Notes: generated by a model from the letters alone, not told the origin. A DNA stretch of 64,000 nucleotides from Lachnoclostridium sp. UBA5725 (GCA_002419585.1 DIGJ01000010.1:116582-180581); one strand, 5' to 3'; positions 41,124-49,970 are shown, numbered from the stretch's first letter. A program made the numbers and translations.

Positions 41124-43087
41124 TGTTAGATATAGCACAAGAACTGAAAGACATATACAAAAATGACCTTATCCCCTTAGTAAACAAGAATGTACATAAG
41201 GAACTTAAGTTATTCTTTCCTAGTTTAAATCTAATGATTGAGAACGACAGAATAGATCAGGACAGTTTTGAACTGACTGAAAGGTTATGTTCCACGGATG
41301 ATTTAACACTTGGTTCGTGTGAAGGGGCTATAGTCAAAATAAAAGTTGCCAATATTACACTAGATGTAAACGGTCAGACGTTTATTCTTACGCAATATGT
41401 GAGTGGCTATACAATGCCTTTAGGCACTTACAAGGTAGAATCAGCACTATTGCAAGATGACAACTATTTCCGCGAAATCGTGGCATATGACACAATGAAA
41501 AGCACGGATGTTGATGTGTCGGCATGGTACAACGGTTTGGTGTTTCCTTTAAGCGTAAAAGCTATGAGGGAATCGCTTCTTACATACCTTGGAATTGAAT
41601 TTACTAACGAAACACTTGTGAATGACGCTGCAATGCTTTCAAAAACAATTTCTCCAGCATCTTTAATTGGTAGGGATGTTTTACGAAAGCTGTCAGAAAT
41701 AAATGCAGGTTTTGGACATATAACAAGAGAGAACAAGTTCAAAACAGTTCAATTATCTGGATTGGGGTTATACCCATCCGAAACGCTATATCCTCAGGAA
41801 GACTTATTTCCATCTGAGTCAAGCGAGTTTTTGGCCACAGGATATAAAACTACCCGATATGCAGAGTATATTGTCGAGCAAATTACAAAATTGCAGATTC
41901 GGCAAGAGGATGGAGATGAGGGAGTAACAGTTGGTGTAGATGGAAACCAGTATACGATTACAGAGAACTTTCTCTTGTATGGAAGAACAGATTTAGAAGA
42001 AATTGCAAATAACATCTTAGATCAAATTAAGAATAAATTTTACCGTCCACATACAACTGTTTGCATGGGGCTTCCTTATGTTGAAGTTGGGGACGCTCTC
42101 ACAATAATTACACCAACTGACGCAATCGAAACATTTGTATTCACTAGAACACTGAAAGGGATTCAAGCTTTAGAGGATGAATACACCGCAACCGGAAATC
42201 AAAAACGTTTAGAAACTTCAAGCCTTAGTACGCAGGTGCAGCAATTAAAAGGAAGAACGTTAAAACTAAGAAAATCAGTAGAAGGTATATCGGTAAATTT
42301 ATCGGATTTAGAAACCAATACAAGCGAACAATTCGAATTAACAAATGGTCAAATTATTTTAAAAGTTGATTCCAACGGAAAAGTTGTAAGCGTTGCTTTA
42401 GGCTCTAATCCGTCAGACGGTTCTAGTATTAAGATTAAAGCAGATAATTTAAGCGTTGAGGGACTTGTTACAGTAAATGGAAAATCAAAATTTAATTTGG
42501 ATGGTACATTTGAAGCAGTAAACGGTAAATTTAGTGGCGAAATAACATCGTCAAGTGCAACTATAACTGGTGGGTCAATTGATATTAATACAGCAAATGA
42601 GACTGATGATATTATTAAGTTGAATTACGGCAAACTTTCTTCCGCAATGAAATCAAGTGGATTTATAACTTCAAATGGAACGAGCTATTCTCGAATAGGA
42701 TACGCAACATCTACTTTTACTGGAACTGTAAGCATAGCTACTGTGGAGCCTGATAAAATACAGAAATTGACGGGAACGCTTGACATAAAGGCATTAACAA
42801 TTAATTTAGATGGTTATGTTGAAGTGGTACAAACACTTAAATGTTACAAAAAAGTAACCGCCCTTGCTGGATTAACAGTAAACGGTACATATTCTGATAT
42901 GCTAGATGTTAATAGTTCCACAGTAAAAGTTGGAAACACAAGTTGCTATGTCGGATTTTTCGGCAGTGGTGGAAGTAGTAAACGAACTGTTTATCCAATA
43001 GCGGTTCCGTCAAGTGCAACAACAACTACAAACGCTCAAAAAATAAACGAAGTAATAAATGCTTTAAAATCGTATGGATTGATGTAG
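41123..43087 (+). CDS. Tail hub/baseplate protein
   Basis: 654 residues. The N-terminal ~370 residues resemble the siphophage tail-associated (Tal/gp27-like) hub: LFFPSLNLMIENDRIDQDSF, LTERLCSTDDLTLGSCEGAI, DVSAWYNGLVFPLSVKAMRE, LGIEFTNETLVNDAAMLSK and FYRPHTTVCMGLPYVEVGD. The C-terminal ~280 residues are a Ser/Thr/Gly-rich beta extension (KIKADNLSVEGLVTVNGKSK) likely to form a trimeric stalk. It binds the fibre and closes the tail tube. Confidence 0.82.
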   Translation: MLDIAQELKDIYKNDLIPLVNKNVHKELKLFFPSLNLMIENDRIDQDSFELTERLCSTDDLTLGSCEGAIVKIKVANITLDVNGQTFILTQYVSGYTMPLGTYKVESALLQDDNYFREIVAYDTMKSTDVDVSAWYNGLVFPLSVKAMRESLLTYLGIEFTNETLVNDAAMLSKTISPASLIGRDVLRKLSEINAGFGHITRENKFKTVQLSGLGLYPSETLYPQEDLFPSESSEFLATGYKTTRYAEYIVEQITKLQIRQEDGDEGVTVGVDGNQYTITENFLLYGRTDLEEIANNILDQIKNKFYRPHTTVCMGLPYVEVGDALTIITPTDAIETFVFTRTLKGIQALEDEYTATGNQKRLETSSLSTQVQQLKGRTLKLRKSVEGISVNLSDLETNTSEQFELTNGQIILKVDSNGKVVSVALGSNPSDGSSIKIKADNLSVEGLVTVNGKSKFNLDGTFEAVNGKFSGEITSSSATITGGSIDINTANETDDIIKLNYGKLSSAMKSSGFITSNGTSYSRIGYATSTFTGTVSIATVEPDKIQKLTGTLDIKALTINLDGYVEVVQTLKCYKKVTALAGLTVNGTYSDMLDVNSSTVKVGNTSCYVGFFGSGGSSKRTVYPIAVPSSATTTTNAQKINEVINALKSYGLM

Positions 43088-43096
43088 GAGGAAATT

Positions 43097-43297
43097 ATGA
43101 ATTTGCAAATAAGAACTTTCAAGGAATCATTGGTAAATCAAATTAACAGTTCAGAACTTCCCATCGAAGTAAAAAGAATGTGCGTAAGCGAGATACTGCA
43201 ACAGTTGGAAATTGTAAGCAACGAGATAGTCAATAAAGAATTGCTAGAAATTGAAAAGAAAAAAGCAGAAGAATCTAATGAGGAGGTAACGGAGTAA
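43097..43297 (+). CDS. Small tail-region protein, 66 aa
   Basis: AGGAGGAAATT precedes ATG. MNLQIRTFKESLVNQINSSE, then LPIEVKRMCVSEILQQLE and an acidic/lysine coiled-coil C-terminus. Common as a small ORF between hub and fibre genes. Role unknown. Confidence 0.6.
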   Translation: MNLQIRTFKESLVNQINSSELPIEVKRMCVSEILQQLEIVSNEIVNKELLEIEKKKAEESNEEVTE

Positions 43298-43331
43298 TGA
43301 CGGAAATGCCAAAACAGAAAGGAGTGATTTA

Positions 43332-45743
43332 ATGTCAGTATGGAGTAAATTATTTAATCTTTTCACATGGGAAAATGCGCCTTCATCCAAAACACCACTT
43401 GGAGCTACCTTGTTGCAAAAAATAAATGTTGCTCTATCAGGTGTGGATGATCGTGTAATCGAACTTGATACACGGAAGATGGACATTTCTTCTACCTTAA
43501 AAATGGTTCAGTCATGGGTGATGGATGTAAGTACAGGAGTTATCACTGTCACACTGAAAGATGGCACAGTAAATATGTATGATACCGCACTTGAAAAGGT
43601 ACCTGTATCTGGAAGAATTGATACTGCTACAAATAAACTGATTTTTACAAATTCTGACGGAACAACAACGGAAGTTGATATTTCTAAGTTGGTAACACAA
43701 TACGAATTTGTAGACACAGATACAGTTGGATTCGCAATCGCTGCAGATGGAAAAGTAAGTTGTTTTGTAAAAGATGGAAGTATAACAGAAGAAAAGCTTG
43801 AGACTGGATACCTTGCAAACATTAAAGTCGAAGTTGCGAAAGCACAGGCAGGTGCAGCACAGGCAGTTGAAATGTCATGTTTATCCGCAGAGCAAGCCCA
43901 GGAATCTAAATCTTATGCTATAGGAGATACGGGAATCCGAGAAGGAGAGAACACAGATAATTCTAAGTATTATTGCGATCAAGCAAAGCAGTATCGAGAT
44001 CAAACACAGCAAATTGCAGGAATTACAACAATCATTAATGACACTACTCCAAGTGTGAATCAGACCTATTCATCGAATAAGATAGAGGAAATTAAAAGTG
44101 CGTTAGATAACGGTTTAGGTAACAAGTTGGAAGCGGATGGAGATAGCAAAGATAATACCGTTACATTTACCGAAGCCACGGAAGATGTAGATATTGTAAG
44201 TGGAGAAACACACGCCACATTATTTGGAAAGATTTTAAAATCTATTAAGTCTTTAAAAACCAATAAGCTAACAATTGGAAATGACTATAGACCAAGCATA
44301 TTAAATAATGGAGATTTTCAACTGTGGAGTAGAGGAACGTCCTTCACAAACCAAGCGCTAATAGCAGATTCTTGGACCTGCGGGTGGGATGCAACAGGTA
44401 GTAATAACATAGTATCAAAGCAATATGATTCACAAAAGAATTTTAATTTTCTAAGGTACCAATGTACTGCTATAGGAACCGGAACTAATTATAGATTATT
44501 AACCAACCGCTTAAAGAAAAGACTTAAAATAATTTCTGGTAAAACAGTTACCTTATCCTTTATGGCAAAAGCAGACACTACAAGACAAATAGCAAACACT
44601 TTTGTATATGTATTTGGAACAGGTGGTAGTTCTGCTATAGGTAAGTACCTACCATCAGTAACCCTTGATACCACATGGAAGCAGTTCACTCAGACATTTA
44701 CTGTAGAATCCTTTGCCGGCAAAGTGTTTGGTGAGGATAACGAGTTGTGTATTGATTTCACACTTCCTACCAACTCCACATTCACAATTGATATTGCTAA
44801 TGTCAAGTTGGAGATTAATGACCATTCCACGCCCTTTATCCCTAAGGCATACAATGAAGAACTCTTAGAATTATCTGATGGTATCGGGTACAAACCTAAT
44901 TTAATAACTAATAGTAATTTTAAAGTGAATCAGAGAAATGGAAACTACACTAATATAACAGGTACTGCGGTATACTGTGTTGATAGATGGAGACTTGAAA
45001 ATGGTGTTAATAGCTCTATGACTGCGATGCAATTAGCAAATGGAATAAAAGTATCAACCTCTGGAACAGACTATCATAATCTTGCACAACCAATAGATAG
45101 TAAGGATTTCGAAGACTATCGTGGCAAGACGGTAATCATACATTTAAAAGCTAACACAACGAATTATATTAGTGGGCTAGGTATCTATGCAGTTGTTGAT
45201 GGCGTGTATGGATTTTTACCAGCGACTACTTTAGAGCAGACAAACACTGATTATATTGTACAAATTCAAGTACCATCCATAGGCAACATAACCTACTTGA
45301 GTTGGATGGTCTGTTTCCCTAGTAACGCACCTAATACAGACATATATTGGGTTAAAGGTGAATTTAACAATCATGCGACATCTTATATCCCTAGAAGTTA
45401 TGCAGAAGAATTAGCAGAGTGTCAAAGGTATTATGAGCGTTTTAATCTATACGAAATTGGGTTCTTTGATAGGTCTTCAAATGGTAGCTATTGGATTCGA
45501 CACAAGTTCCGAGAAAAAAGAGTTGCCCCTACTATTAAAAAACACTACCTTATAACAATGACATGTGCATCGAATAATGCACTTTGCTTCACTCAAGGTC
45601 CAGTCGAGTATACTGTCTCTAATGTGTATAACTCAAAGGATTCTGTAACTATTGTTGCTAGTGGAACAGATGCAACCATAGACCAAGTAGCTTATGCACA
45701 AGTAGGTCAAGGACCTTATGTTGAGTTAGATGCAGAATTGTAA
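43332..45743 (+). CDS. Tail fibre/receptor-binding protein with duplicated carbohydrate-binding-like modules
   Basis: 803 residues. The N-terminus (MSVWSKLFNLFTWENAPSSK) is followed by a collagen-free helical/beta stalk. Two similar beta-sandwich modules follow. One spans about 320-505 (ILNNGDFQLWSRGTSFTNQA, WTCGWDA, ending DHSTPFIPKAYNEEL) and one about 520-690 (LITNSNFKVNQRNGNYTNIT, VDRWRLENG, ending NHATSYIPRSYAEELAECQR). A short C-terminal knob (690-803) follows. The repeated plan suggests cell-wall glycan binding and host-range determination. Confidence 0.82.
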   Translation: MSVWSKLFNLFTWENAPSSKTPLGATLLQKINVALSGVDDRVIELDTRKMDISSTLKMVQSWVMDVSTGVITVTLKDGTVNMYDTALEKVPVSGRIDTATNKLIFTNSDGTTTEVDISKLVTQYEFVDTDTVGFAIAADGKVSCFVKDGSITEEKLETGYLANIKVEVAKAQAGAAQAVEMSCLSAEQAQESKSYAIGDTGIREGENTDNSKYYCDQAKQYRDQTQQIAGITTIINDTTPSVNQTYSSNKIEEIKSALDNGLGNKLEADGDSKDNTVTFTEATEDVDIVSGETHATLFGKILKSIKSLKTNKLTIGNDYRPSILNNGDFQLWSRGTSFTNQALIADSWTCGWDATGSNNIVSKQYDSQKNFNFLRYQCTAIGTGTNYRLLTNRLKKRLKIISGKTVTLSFMAKADTTRQIANTFVYVFGTGGSSAIGKYLPSVTLDTTWKQFTQTFTVESFAGKVFGEDNELCIDFTLPTNSTFTIDIANVKLEINDHSTPFIPKAYNEELLELSDGIGYKPNLITNSNFKVNQRNGNYTNITGTAVYCVDRWRLENGVNSSMTAMQLANGIKVSTSGTDYHNLAQPIDSKDFEDYRGKTVIIHLKANTTNYISGLGIYAVVDGVYGFLPATTLEQTNTDYIVQIQVPSIGNITYLSWMVCFPSNAPNTDIYWVKGEFNNHATSYIPRSYAEELAECQRYYERFNLYEIGFFDRSSNGSYWIRHKFREKRVAPTIKKHYLITMTCASNNALCFTQGPVEYTVSNVYNSKDSVTIVASGTDATIDQVAYAQVGQGPYVELDAEL

Positions 45744-45755
45744 AGGAGAATGAGC

Positions 45756-46100
45756 ATGGATAATAAACACTATATAAGACTTGATTCTAGTAATAGAGTC
45801 ATCAAGGGGTTTTCAGATGCTTTTGAAGCCCCCTTAGATACTGATATTTGTATCAATGAACAAGGTGGTAGACAATTTGAATTACTAGGAGTGATTAATC
45901 CACCTTTAATCAATATGGATATGACTTATAAATATAAGTATGCGAATGGTGAGATATTAGAAACCACAGAGAAAGAAACACAGATTGAATTAGCTAGTTT
46001 TCCAAAACCAGAACCATCACAGACGGAAGAACAGAAACAAATTTTAGATTTACAAAAGACAATAATTGATATGCAAATAAAACTGAATGGAGGGTTTTAA
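45756..46100 (+). CDS. Tail-fibre-associated protein, 114 aa
   Basis: The start at ATG 45756 is better spaced from AAGGAG than ATG 45750. MDNKHYIRLDSSNRVIKGFS, then DTDICINEQGGRQFELLGVI, and a coiled-coil C-terminus (ILDLQKTIIDMQIKLNGGF). Resembles small fibre assembly or decoration proteins located after receptor-binding genes. Confidence 0.65.
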   Translation: MDNKHYIRLDSSNRVIKGFSDAFEAPLDTDICINEQGGRQFELLGVINPPLINMDMTYKYKYANGEILETTEKETQIELASFPKPEPSQTEEQKQILDLQKTIIDMQIKLNGGF

Positions 46101-46101
46101 T

Positions 46102-46254
46102 ATGTACGGATTTATGGAGAATTTAATCAAGAATAAATGGTATTCCACAAAGGAAGAAGCACAGTTAAAGGTCGGACAACTGTTAGCATTAAATTTGCTA
46201 AGAGATACTGATGCACAAGCACTGATTGATTTAAGCGATACGTGCTATGCTTAG
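46102..46254 (+). CDS. Small phage protein, 50 aa
   Basis: ATG 46102, GGAGGGTTTTAAT upstream, 1 bp after the previous stop. MYGFMENLIKNKWYSTKEEA, then QLKVGQLLALNLLRDTDAQA. XkdX-like size and position just before the lysis module. Function unknown. Confidence 0.6.
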   Translation: MYGFMENLIKNKWYSTKEEAQLKVGQLLALNLLRDTDAQALIDLSDTCYA

Positions 46255-46296
46255 TTAAATCCGAGTTTATTAAATGAATAGTAACTATATAACCTA

Positions 46297-46325
46297 AGGG
46301 CCTTTTTATAAGGCTCTTTTATTTT
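46297..46325 (+). terminator. Terminator before the lysis genes
   Basis: AGGGCCTT/AAGGCTCT stem (one G-U) with TTTATTTT following. Confidence 0.65.
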
Positions 46326-46347
46326 ATGAATTAGAGAGGAAATGAGT

Positions 46348-46794
46348 ATGAACAAAATCAAAACAGTATTTATCACAATTTTTTCTGCAATATTTTCATG
46401 GCTTGGTATACTGGCCATACCGGTGCTACTCATGATAGGTGTAAACATTATTGATTACATCACAGGTATTGCAGCAAGCAAATACAGAGATGAGAAGATT
46501 AACAGCTATAAAGGAATCCGCGGAATTATAAAAAAGGTCTGCATGTGGCTTTTGGTGTGCGTGGGTGCGATCGTGGACCAACTTCTTTTATATGCAAGTG
46601 CTACCGCAGGCATAACAATCGGTTTCAATTTTGTAGTTGCTTCCGTAGTTGCTATTTGGATTATCTGCAACGAGATCATAAGCATATTGGAGAATATTTC
46701 AGACATTGGGGTGGAGTTGCCACCTTTTTTATTGCCGCTGGTTAAGAACATAAAAAAGCAGACGGAATCTAAAATGGAAAGAGAGGATGAATAA
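46348..46794 (+). CDS. Phage holin (toxin-secretion/lysis family)
   Basis: 148 residues from ATG 46348 (AGAGAGGA upstream; ATG 46342 is too close). Three hydrophobic segments. KTVFITIFSAIFSWLGILAI, LLMIGVNIIDYITGIAASKY with the DYITGI motif, and VVASVVAIWIICNEIISILE match the Clostridium holin family. Short C-terminal charged tail. It permeabilises the membrane for the lysozyme encoded next. Confidence 0.9.
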   Translation: MNKIKTVFITIFSAIFSWLGILAIPVLLMIGVNIIDYITGIAASKYRDEKINSYKGIRGIIKKVCMWLLVCVGAIVDQLLLYASATAGITIGFNFVVASVVAIWIICNEIISILENISDIGVELPPFLLPLVKNIKKQTESKMEREDE

Positions 46795-46795
46795 T

Positions 46796-47230
46796 ATGAA
46801 AACAGGGCAAGCAGGATTAGAACTGATCAAAAGCTTTGAGGGTTGCAGACTGGAAGCATATCTTTGTCCGGCAAAAGTTTGGACAATCGGTTACGGACAC
46901 ACCGGAAAAGTCGGTGGAAAAGCTATTAAAGCCGGAATGAAGATTACACAGGAAAAAGCGGAAGAATTGCTTAAGCAAGACCTCAAATCTATTGAATCTG
47001 CCGTAATAAAGGCAAAGAAAGGATTTGTTCCTAATCAGAATCAGTTTGACGCATTAGTAAGCTTTGCATACAACGTAGGAGCAGGAAATCTAAGAGTGTT
47101 ACTTAGCAATGGGACAAGGGATGTAAAGACGGTTGCTGCAAAGATTTTATTATACAATAAGGCGAATGGGAAAGAACTGGGCGGACTTACACGGAGAAGA
47201 AAAGCAGAACAGGCATTGTTTAATAAGTAA
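46796..47230 (+). CDS. GH24 phage lysozyme (endolysin)
   Basis: 144 residues from ATG 46796, with GAGAGG upstream and 1 bp after the holin stop. The catalytic triad E-8aa-C-5aa-T is visible as Glu15 (KSFEG), Cys24 (YLCPAK) and Thr30 (WTIGYGHT). This is the P1 Lyz-type arrangement with Cys in place of Asp. QNQFDALVSFAYNVGAGNL and GLTRRRKAEQALF are further GH24 marks. No signal peptide is present, so it needs the holin to reach the wall. Confidence 0.93.
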   Translation: MKTGQAGLELIKSFEGCRLEAYLCPAKVWTIGYGHTGKVGGKAIKAGMKITQEKAEELLKQDLKSIESAVIKAKKGFVPNQNQFDALVSFAYNVGAGNLRVLLSNGTRDVKTVAAKILLYNKANGKELGGLTRRRKAEQALFNK

Positions 47231-47237
47231 AAATATA

Positions 47238-47270
47238 GCCTCGGACAAAAATCCGGGGCTTTTTTATAAT
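47238..47270 (+). terminator. Bidirectional terminator after the lysis module
   Basis: GCCTCGGA/TCCGGGGC stem (one wobble), loop CAAAAA, then TTTTTT. It also serves the leftward 2-TM gene. A near copy lies at 47831. Confidence 0.75.
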
Positions 47271-47282
47271 TATTTTTTTCGC

Positions 47283-47702
47283 TTAATGTAGTTCGTTACG
47301 AGCAATTTTATACACAAATAAAATCATTTTGGATTTGTTCCGTTCTTTTCTAAAATAATTAGATATTAGTGTCCCCATAAGCCAAAATACAAAACATATT
47401 AAATAAATTGAGCTAAAAATATTTACATATTTTGTATATGTGATTGGGTGATTATTATAATAAAGTGCTGCAGTAGCTACAATAAGGGTAACCGTATTCA
47501 TGAATGTTTGAATAATTTTGTTAATATCATTGGCTTCGAATACTGCTGTGTCATAATTTAATTCTTCTTCCAATAAATCTAGTTCCACTTTTTCTAGGTG
47601 TGCTATTTCTTTTTTTACATCACAATATTTCTCAATTCGCGTTCTGTTCTTGTCGTTTACAATTCTATAAAGTTCGCTTTTAGCAGCAGCTATTTTATCC
47701 AT
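47283..47702 (-). CDS. Two-TM membrane protein divergent from the SIR2 gene
   Basis: 139 residues on the minus strand. A charged helical N-terminus (about 1-60: MDKIAAAKSELYRIVNDKNR, EKVELDLLEEELNYDTAVFE) is followed by two TM helices (about 65-82 and 95-112: TFMNTVTLIVATAALYY, IFSSIYLICFVFWLMG) and a basic tail. The coil-plus-2TM plan recalls SLATT-type effector membrane proteins, but I cannot claim homology. AGGAGACAACTT precedes ATG. It has its own promoter and is flanked by near-identical terminators. Confidence 0.7.
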   Translation of the reverse strand: MDKIAAAKSELYRIVNDKNRTRIEKYCDVKKEIAHLEKVELDLLEEELNYDTAVFEANDINKIIQTFMNTVTLIVATAALYYNNHPITYTKYVNIFSSIYLICFVFWLMGTLISNYFRKERNKSKMILFVYKIARNELH

Positions 47703-47732
47703 AAGTTGTCTCCTGTCATATGTAATAAAAAT

Positions 47733-47761
47733 ATTATATCAATCAAAAGATGAAGATTCAA
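47733..47761 (-). promoter_or_regulatory. Promoter of the 2-TM gene
   Basis: Minus strand: TTGAAT (47761-47756), a 17-bp spacer and TATAAT (47738-47733), 31 bp upstream of the start. Confidence 0.6.
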
Positions 47762-47830
47762 TTATTTATGAGAAATGTATAAAAAATATCTGTAAGTGAT
47801 ACTGCAACGCAAGGTATTTACAGTAAATTA

Positions 47831-47860
47831 GAGCCTCGGAGAAATTCGGGGCTTTTTTTG
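47831..47860 (+). terminator. Terminator upstream of the SIR2 gene
   Basis: AGCCTCGGA/TTCGGGGCT (imperfect) followed by T7. It closely resembles the hairpin at 47238-47270, as if the 2-TM cassette had been inserted at, or duplicated with, the lysis terminator. Confidence 0.65.
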
Positions 47861-47871
47861 TTGTTTTAATA

Positions 47872-47880
47872 TGATATAAT
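47872..47880 (+). promoter_or_regulatory. Extended -10 promoter of the SIR2 gene
   Basis: TGATATAAT, an extended -10 box, 29 bp before the ATG and directly after the terminator. No good -35 is visible at 17 bp. Confidence 0.5.
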
Positions 47881-47908
47881 GATAAAAAACATTTTTGAGG
47901 GGTGTATT

Positions 47909-49516
47909 ATGGATAACAGAGAAGAGATAGAGAAAATTTTTGCTAATTTTGAGCAACTTCCATATTTATTTATCGGCGCAGGGTTTTCCAAGAGATATTC
48001 TAGTTCTGTATCGTGGAACGATTTATTATTTGAAGTGTGGGCAATTGTAAATGATGGTGGCGACGGAGCAACGTACAAAAAATTTGTAAGAAGGGTTGCT
48101 CAAGAGCTGAATTTTGAGTATTCTGGGAAAAGCGAAGAGGAAAGAAAATTTTATTTAAATCCTCAAATCGCAACAGAAATTCAAAAGTCATTTAATACCA
48201 GATGTTTAAGTGATAATGAATTTTTAGAAGATTTATTTTTTGATTATGAAATTGCAGATATATTAAACAATGACTATGATTTTTTTAAGTACTATATTGC
48301 AAAGAAGTTTAAAAACACGGATATCGATAGTAATCGTGAAGAATCTAAAGAATTAGGATTATTAGTAAAAAATCAGAATAAAGTTGCTGGAATAATAACA
48401 ACTAATTATGACTTATTAATAGAAAGCATTTTTAAAGATTTTGGTGTTTTGATTGGACAGCAAGACTTATTAGTATCAAACATGAGCAATATTTTTGAAA
48501 TATATAAAATACATGGAAGTGCAATTAATCCCGATTCAATTACTATTACACAGGATGATTATAAGGAGTTCAGAGATAAGTTGAAATATCTTTCCTCTAA
48601 ATTGTTAACAATCTTCGTTGAACATCCCGTTATTTTTATAGGTTATGGGATCGGGGATTTAAATATAAGATCAATACTTAAGGAAATTGCGTTTGGACTT
48701 AATGCAAAGCAGTTAACGAAGCTAAAGAATAACTTGATATTTATTAGTCCGGCTGAAATAAATGAAGAGGATTTAATCAGAAACAAGGAATTAGAATTTG
48801 ATGGAAAGACAATAACTATGCAGGAAATCGTCTTAAAAGACTATGCAAAATTATATGGAGCACTTTCTACGATAAAAAGCTCACTTCCTATAGGAATAAT
48901 TAGGAAAATGCAAAATATGGTTTGTAATTTTATTTCCACAACGGATACGAATCAAAATATATTAGTATCCAATATAGATGATCCTAATTTAACTGATGAT
49001 AAATTAGGGATATATATTGGAAGTAAGGAAAGGATAGCTGACATCGGATTCAGCAATTACGGAATAGATGAAATAGATGAAGACATTTTGTTTGACAACA
49101 GGCCTTATTTACTAGATGAAAGAATATTCAGCAAAACTTTTAAGTTAATTAGAAGCGTTGCTCCTAACACATATCTTCCAATTTATAAGTATTTTGAGAA
49201 AACAGAATGCAAAGAAAAGATACCTGATGACTGGAAAGTCATAGATGATTTAAATAAAGTAAAGCTGACGACAAATGATATGCAGTATTCGAAAGGAGTG
49301 CCAAAATTCGATAAAATACAAGATATTATTGATTACTTCCCAGGTCATTTGCCAAAACAAATATCAAACATTTTGGCAAATAGAGAATACATAGATGCAG
49401 AAGATTTAAAAGAGTTTTTGATATCATGGTATGAGGATGATAGTATGCGAACTATGAACAAATCGGACTTCCGAAAATTAGTTGCAGTTCTTGATTATAA
49501 ATTATACAAAAAATAA
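47909..49516 (+). CDS. SIR2-domain protein, candidate anti-phage NADase effector
   Basis: 535 residues from ATG 47909 (GAGGGGTG upstream; in-frame ATG 47879 overlaps the -10 box). SIR2-like fold, residues about 15-270. NAD-binding is suggested by FIGAGFSKRY (GAGxS at 23-27), TTNYD (163-167, the Asn of the active site), YKIHGS (His near 202) and FIGYGIGDLNI (about 243). The C-terminal 260 residues match nothing I recognise; they may sense a phage component. Prophage SIR2 proteins of this kind (DSR1/DSR2, ThsA) deplete NAD upon infection. Single-gene unit with its own promoter and terminator in the cargo zone. Confidence 0.85.
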   Translation: MDNREEIEKIFANFEQLPYLFIGAGFSKRYSSSVSWNDLLFEVWAIVNDGGDGATYKKFVRRVAQELNFEYSGKSEEERKFYLNPQIATEIQKSFNTRCLSDNEFLEDLFFDYEIADILNNDYDFFKYYIAKKFKNTDIDSNREESKELGLLVKNQNKVAGIITTNYDLLIESIFKDFGVLIGQQDLLVSNMSNIFEIYKIHGSAINPDSITITQDDYKEFRDKLKYLSSKLLTIFVEHPVIFIGYGIGDLNIRSILKEIAFGLNAKQLTKLKNNLIFISPAEINEEDLIRNKELEFDGKTITMQEIVLKDYAKLYGALSTIKSSLPIGIIRKMQNMVCNFISTTDTNQNILVSNIDDPNLTDDKLGIYIGSKERIADIGFSNYGIDEIDEDILFDNRPYLLDERIFSKTFKLIRSVAPNTYLPIYKYFEKTECKEKIPDDWKVIDDLNKVKLTTNDMQYSKGVPKFDKIQDIIDYFPGHLPKQISNILANREYIDAEDLKEFLISWYEDDSMRTMNKSDFRKLVAVLDYKLYKK

Positions 49517-49651
49517 AAGAAGGTGTAATCCCTTGATTTCATTCTTTCCAGTAGAAAGCAATCCACCAAGTTCATGCACCTTGTACTTTTATTATACTTC
49601 AAATTACAATCTATTATACCTCAATAAAAGAAATAGTCAAGAATTTTATTA

Positions 49652-49675
49652 GGCTCCCAACCGGAGCCTTTTTTC
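49652..49675 (+). terminator. Terminator after the SIR2 gene
   Basis: GGCTCC/GGAGCC stem with loop CAACC and TTTTTTC. Confidence 0.75.
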
Positions 49676-49703
49676 TTCCTTATGTTCATTCCAATAAATA
49701 CCA

Positions 49704-49731
49704 TTGCAAAAAGGCCAAATACTAGTATAAT
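49704..49731 (+). promoter_or_regulatory. Promoter for the 69-aa peptide gene
   Basis: TTGCAA (49704), a 16-bp spacer and TATAAT (49726). Confidence 0.5.
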
Positions 49732-49760
49732 TATAGTATTATGAAAATAAGGAGGATGCT

Positions 49761-49970
49761 ATGGGTATCGTAGAAATGCTATTTGATTTGGCACGTAAAA
49801 TCATGGAAGACTTAGCCAGAGAAGCAATCAAAGATTCAATCAAAGATGGAACATTAATGAGCGACCTCGAGCGTTTTATGAATGAAATCAAGTGTGTATT
49901 ATCCAAGTTGTTTAAATGGTTTATAATAAATCTCTTTAAAAAAAAATGCTTTTTAATGCAAATAATATAA
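49761..49970 (+). CDS. 69-aa amphipathic peptide in its own transcription unit
   Basis: AAGGAGGATGCT precedes ATG. The N-terminal half is acidic/basic helical (MLFDLARKIMEDLAREAIKD, SIKDGTLMSDLERFMNE). The C-terminal half is hydrophobic and cationic (VLSKLFKWFIINLFKKKCFL) as in membrane-active peptides. Promoter 49704 and terminator 49982 enclose only this gene. It could be a lysogenic-conversion factor or a small toxin. No family recognised. Confidence 0.55.
   Translation: MGIVEMLFDLARKIMEDLAREAIKDSIKDGTLMSDLERFMNEIKCVLSKLFKWFIINLFKKKCFLMQII

Noticed and set aside
46545..46745. Cys/His-rich ORF inside the holin gene
   Set aside because: Shadow frame of a well-supported holin gene, no ribosome site.
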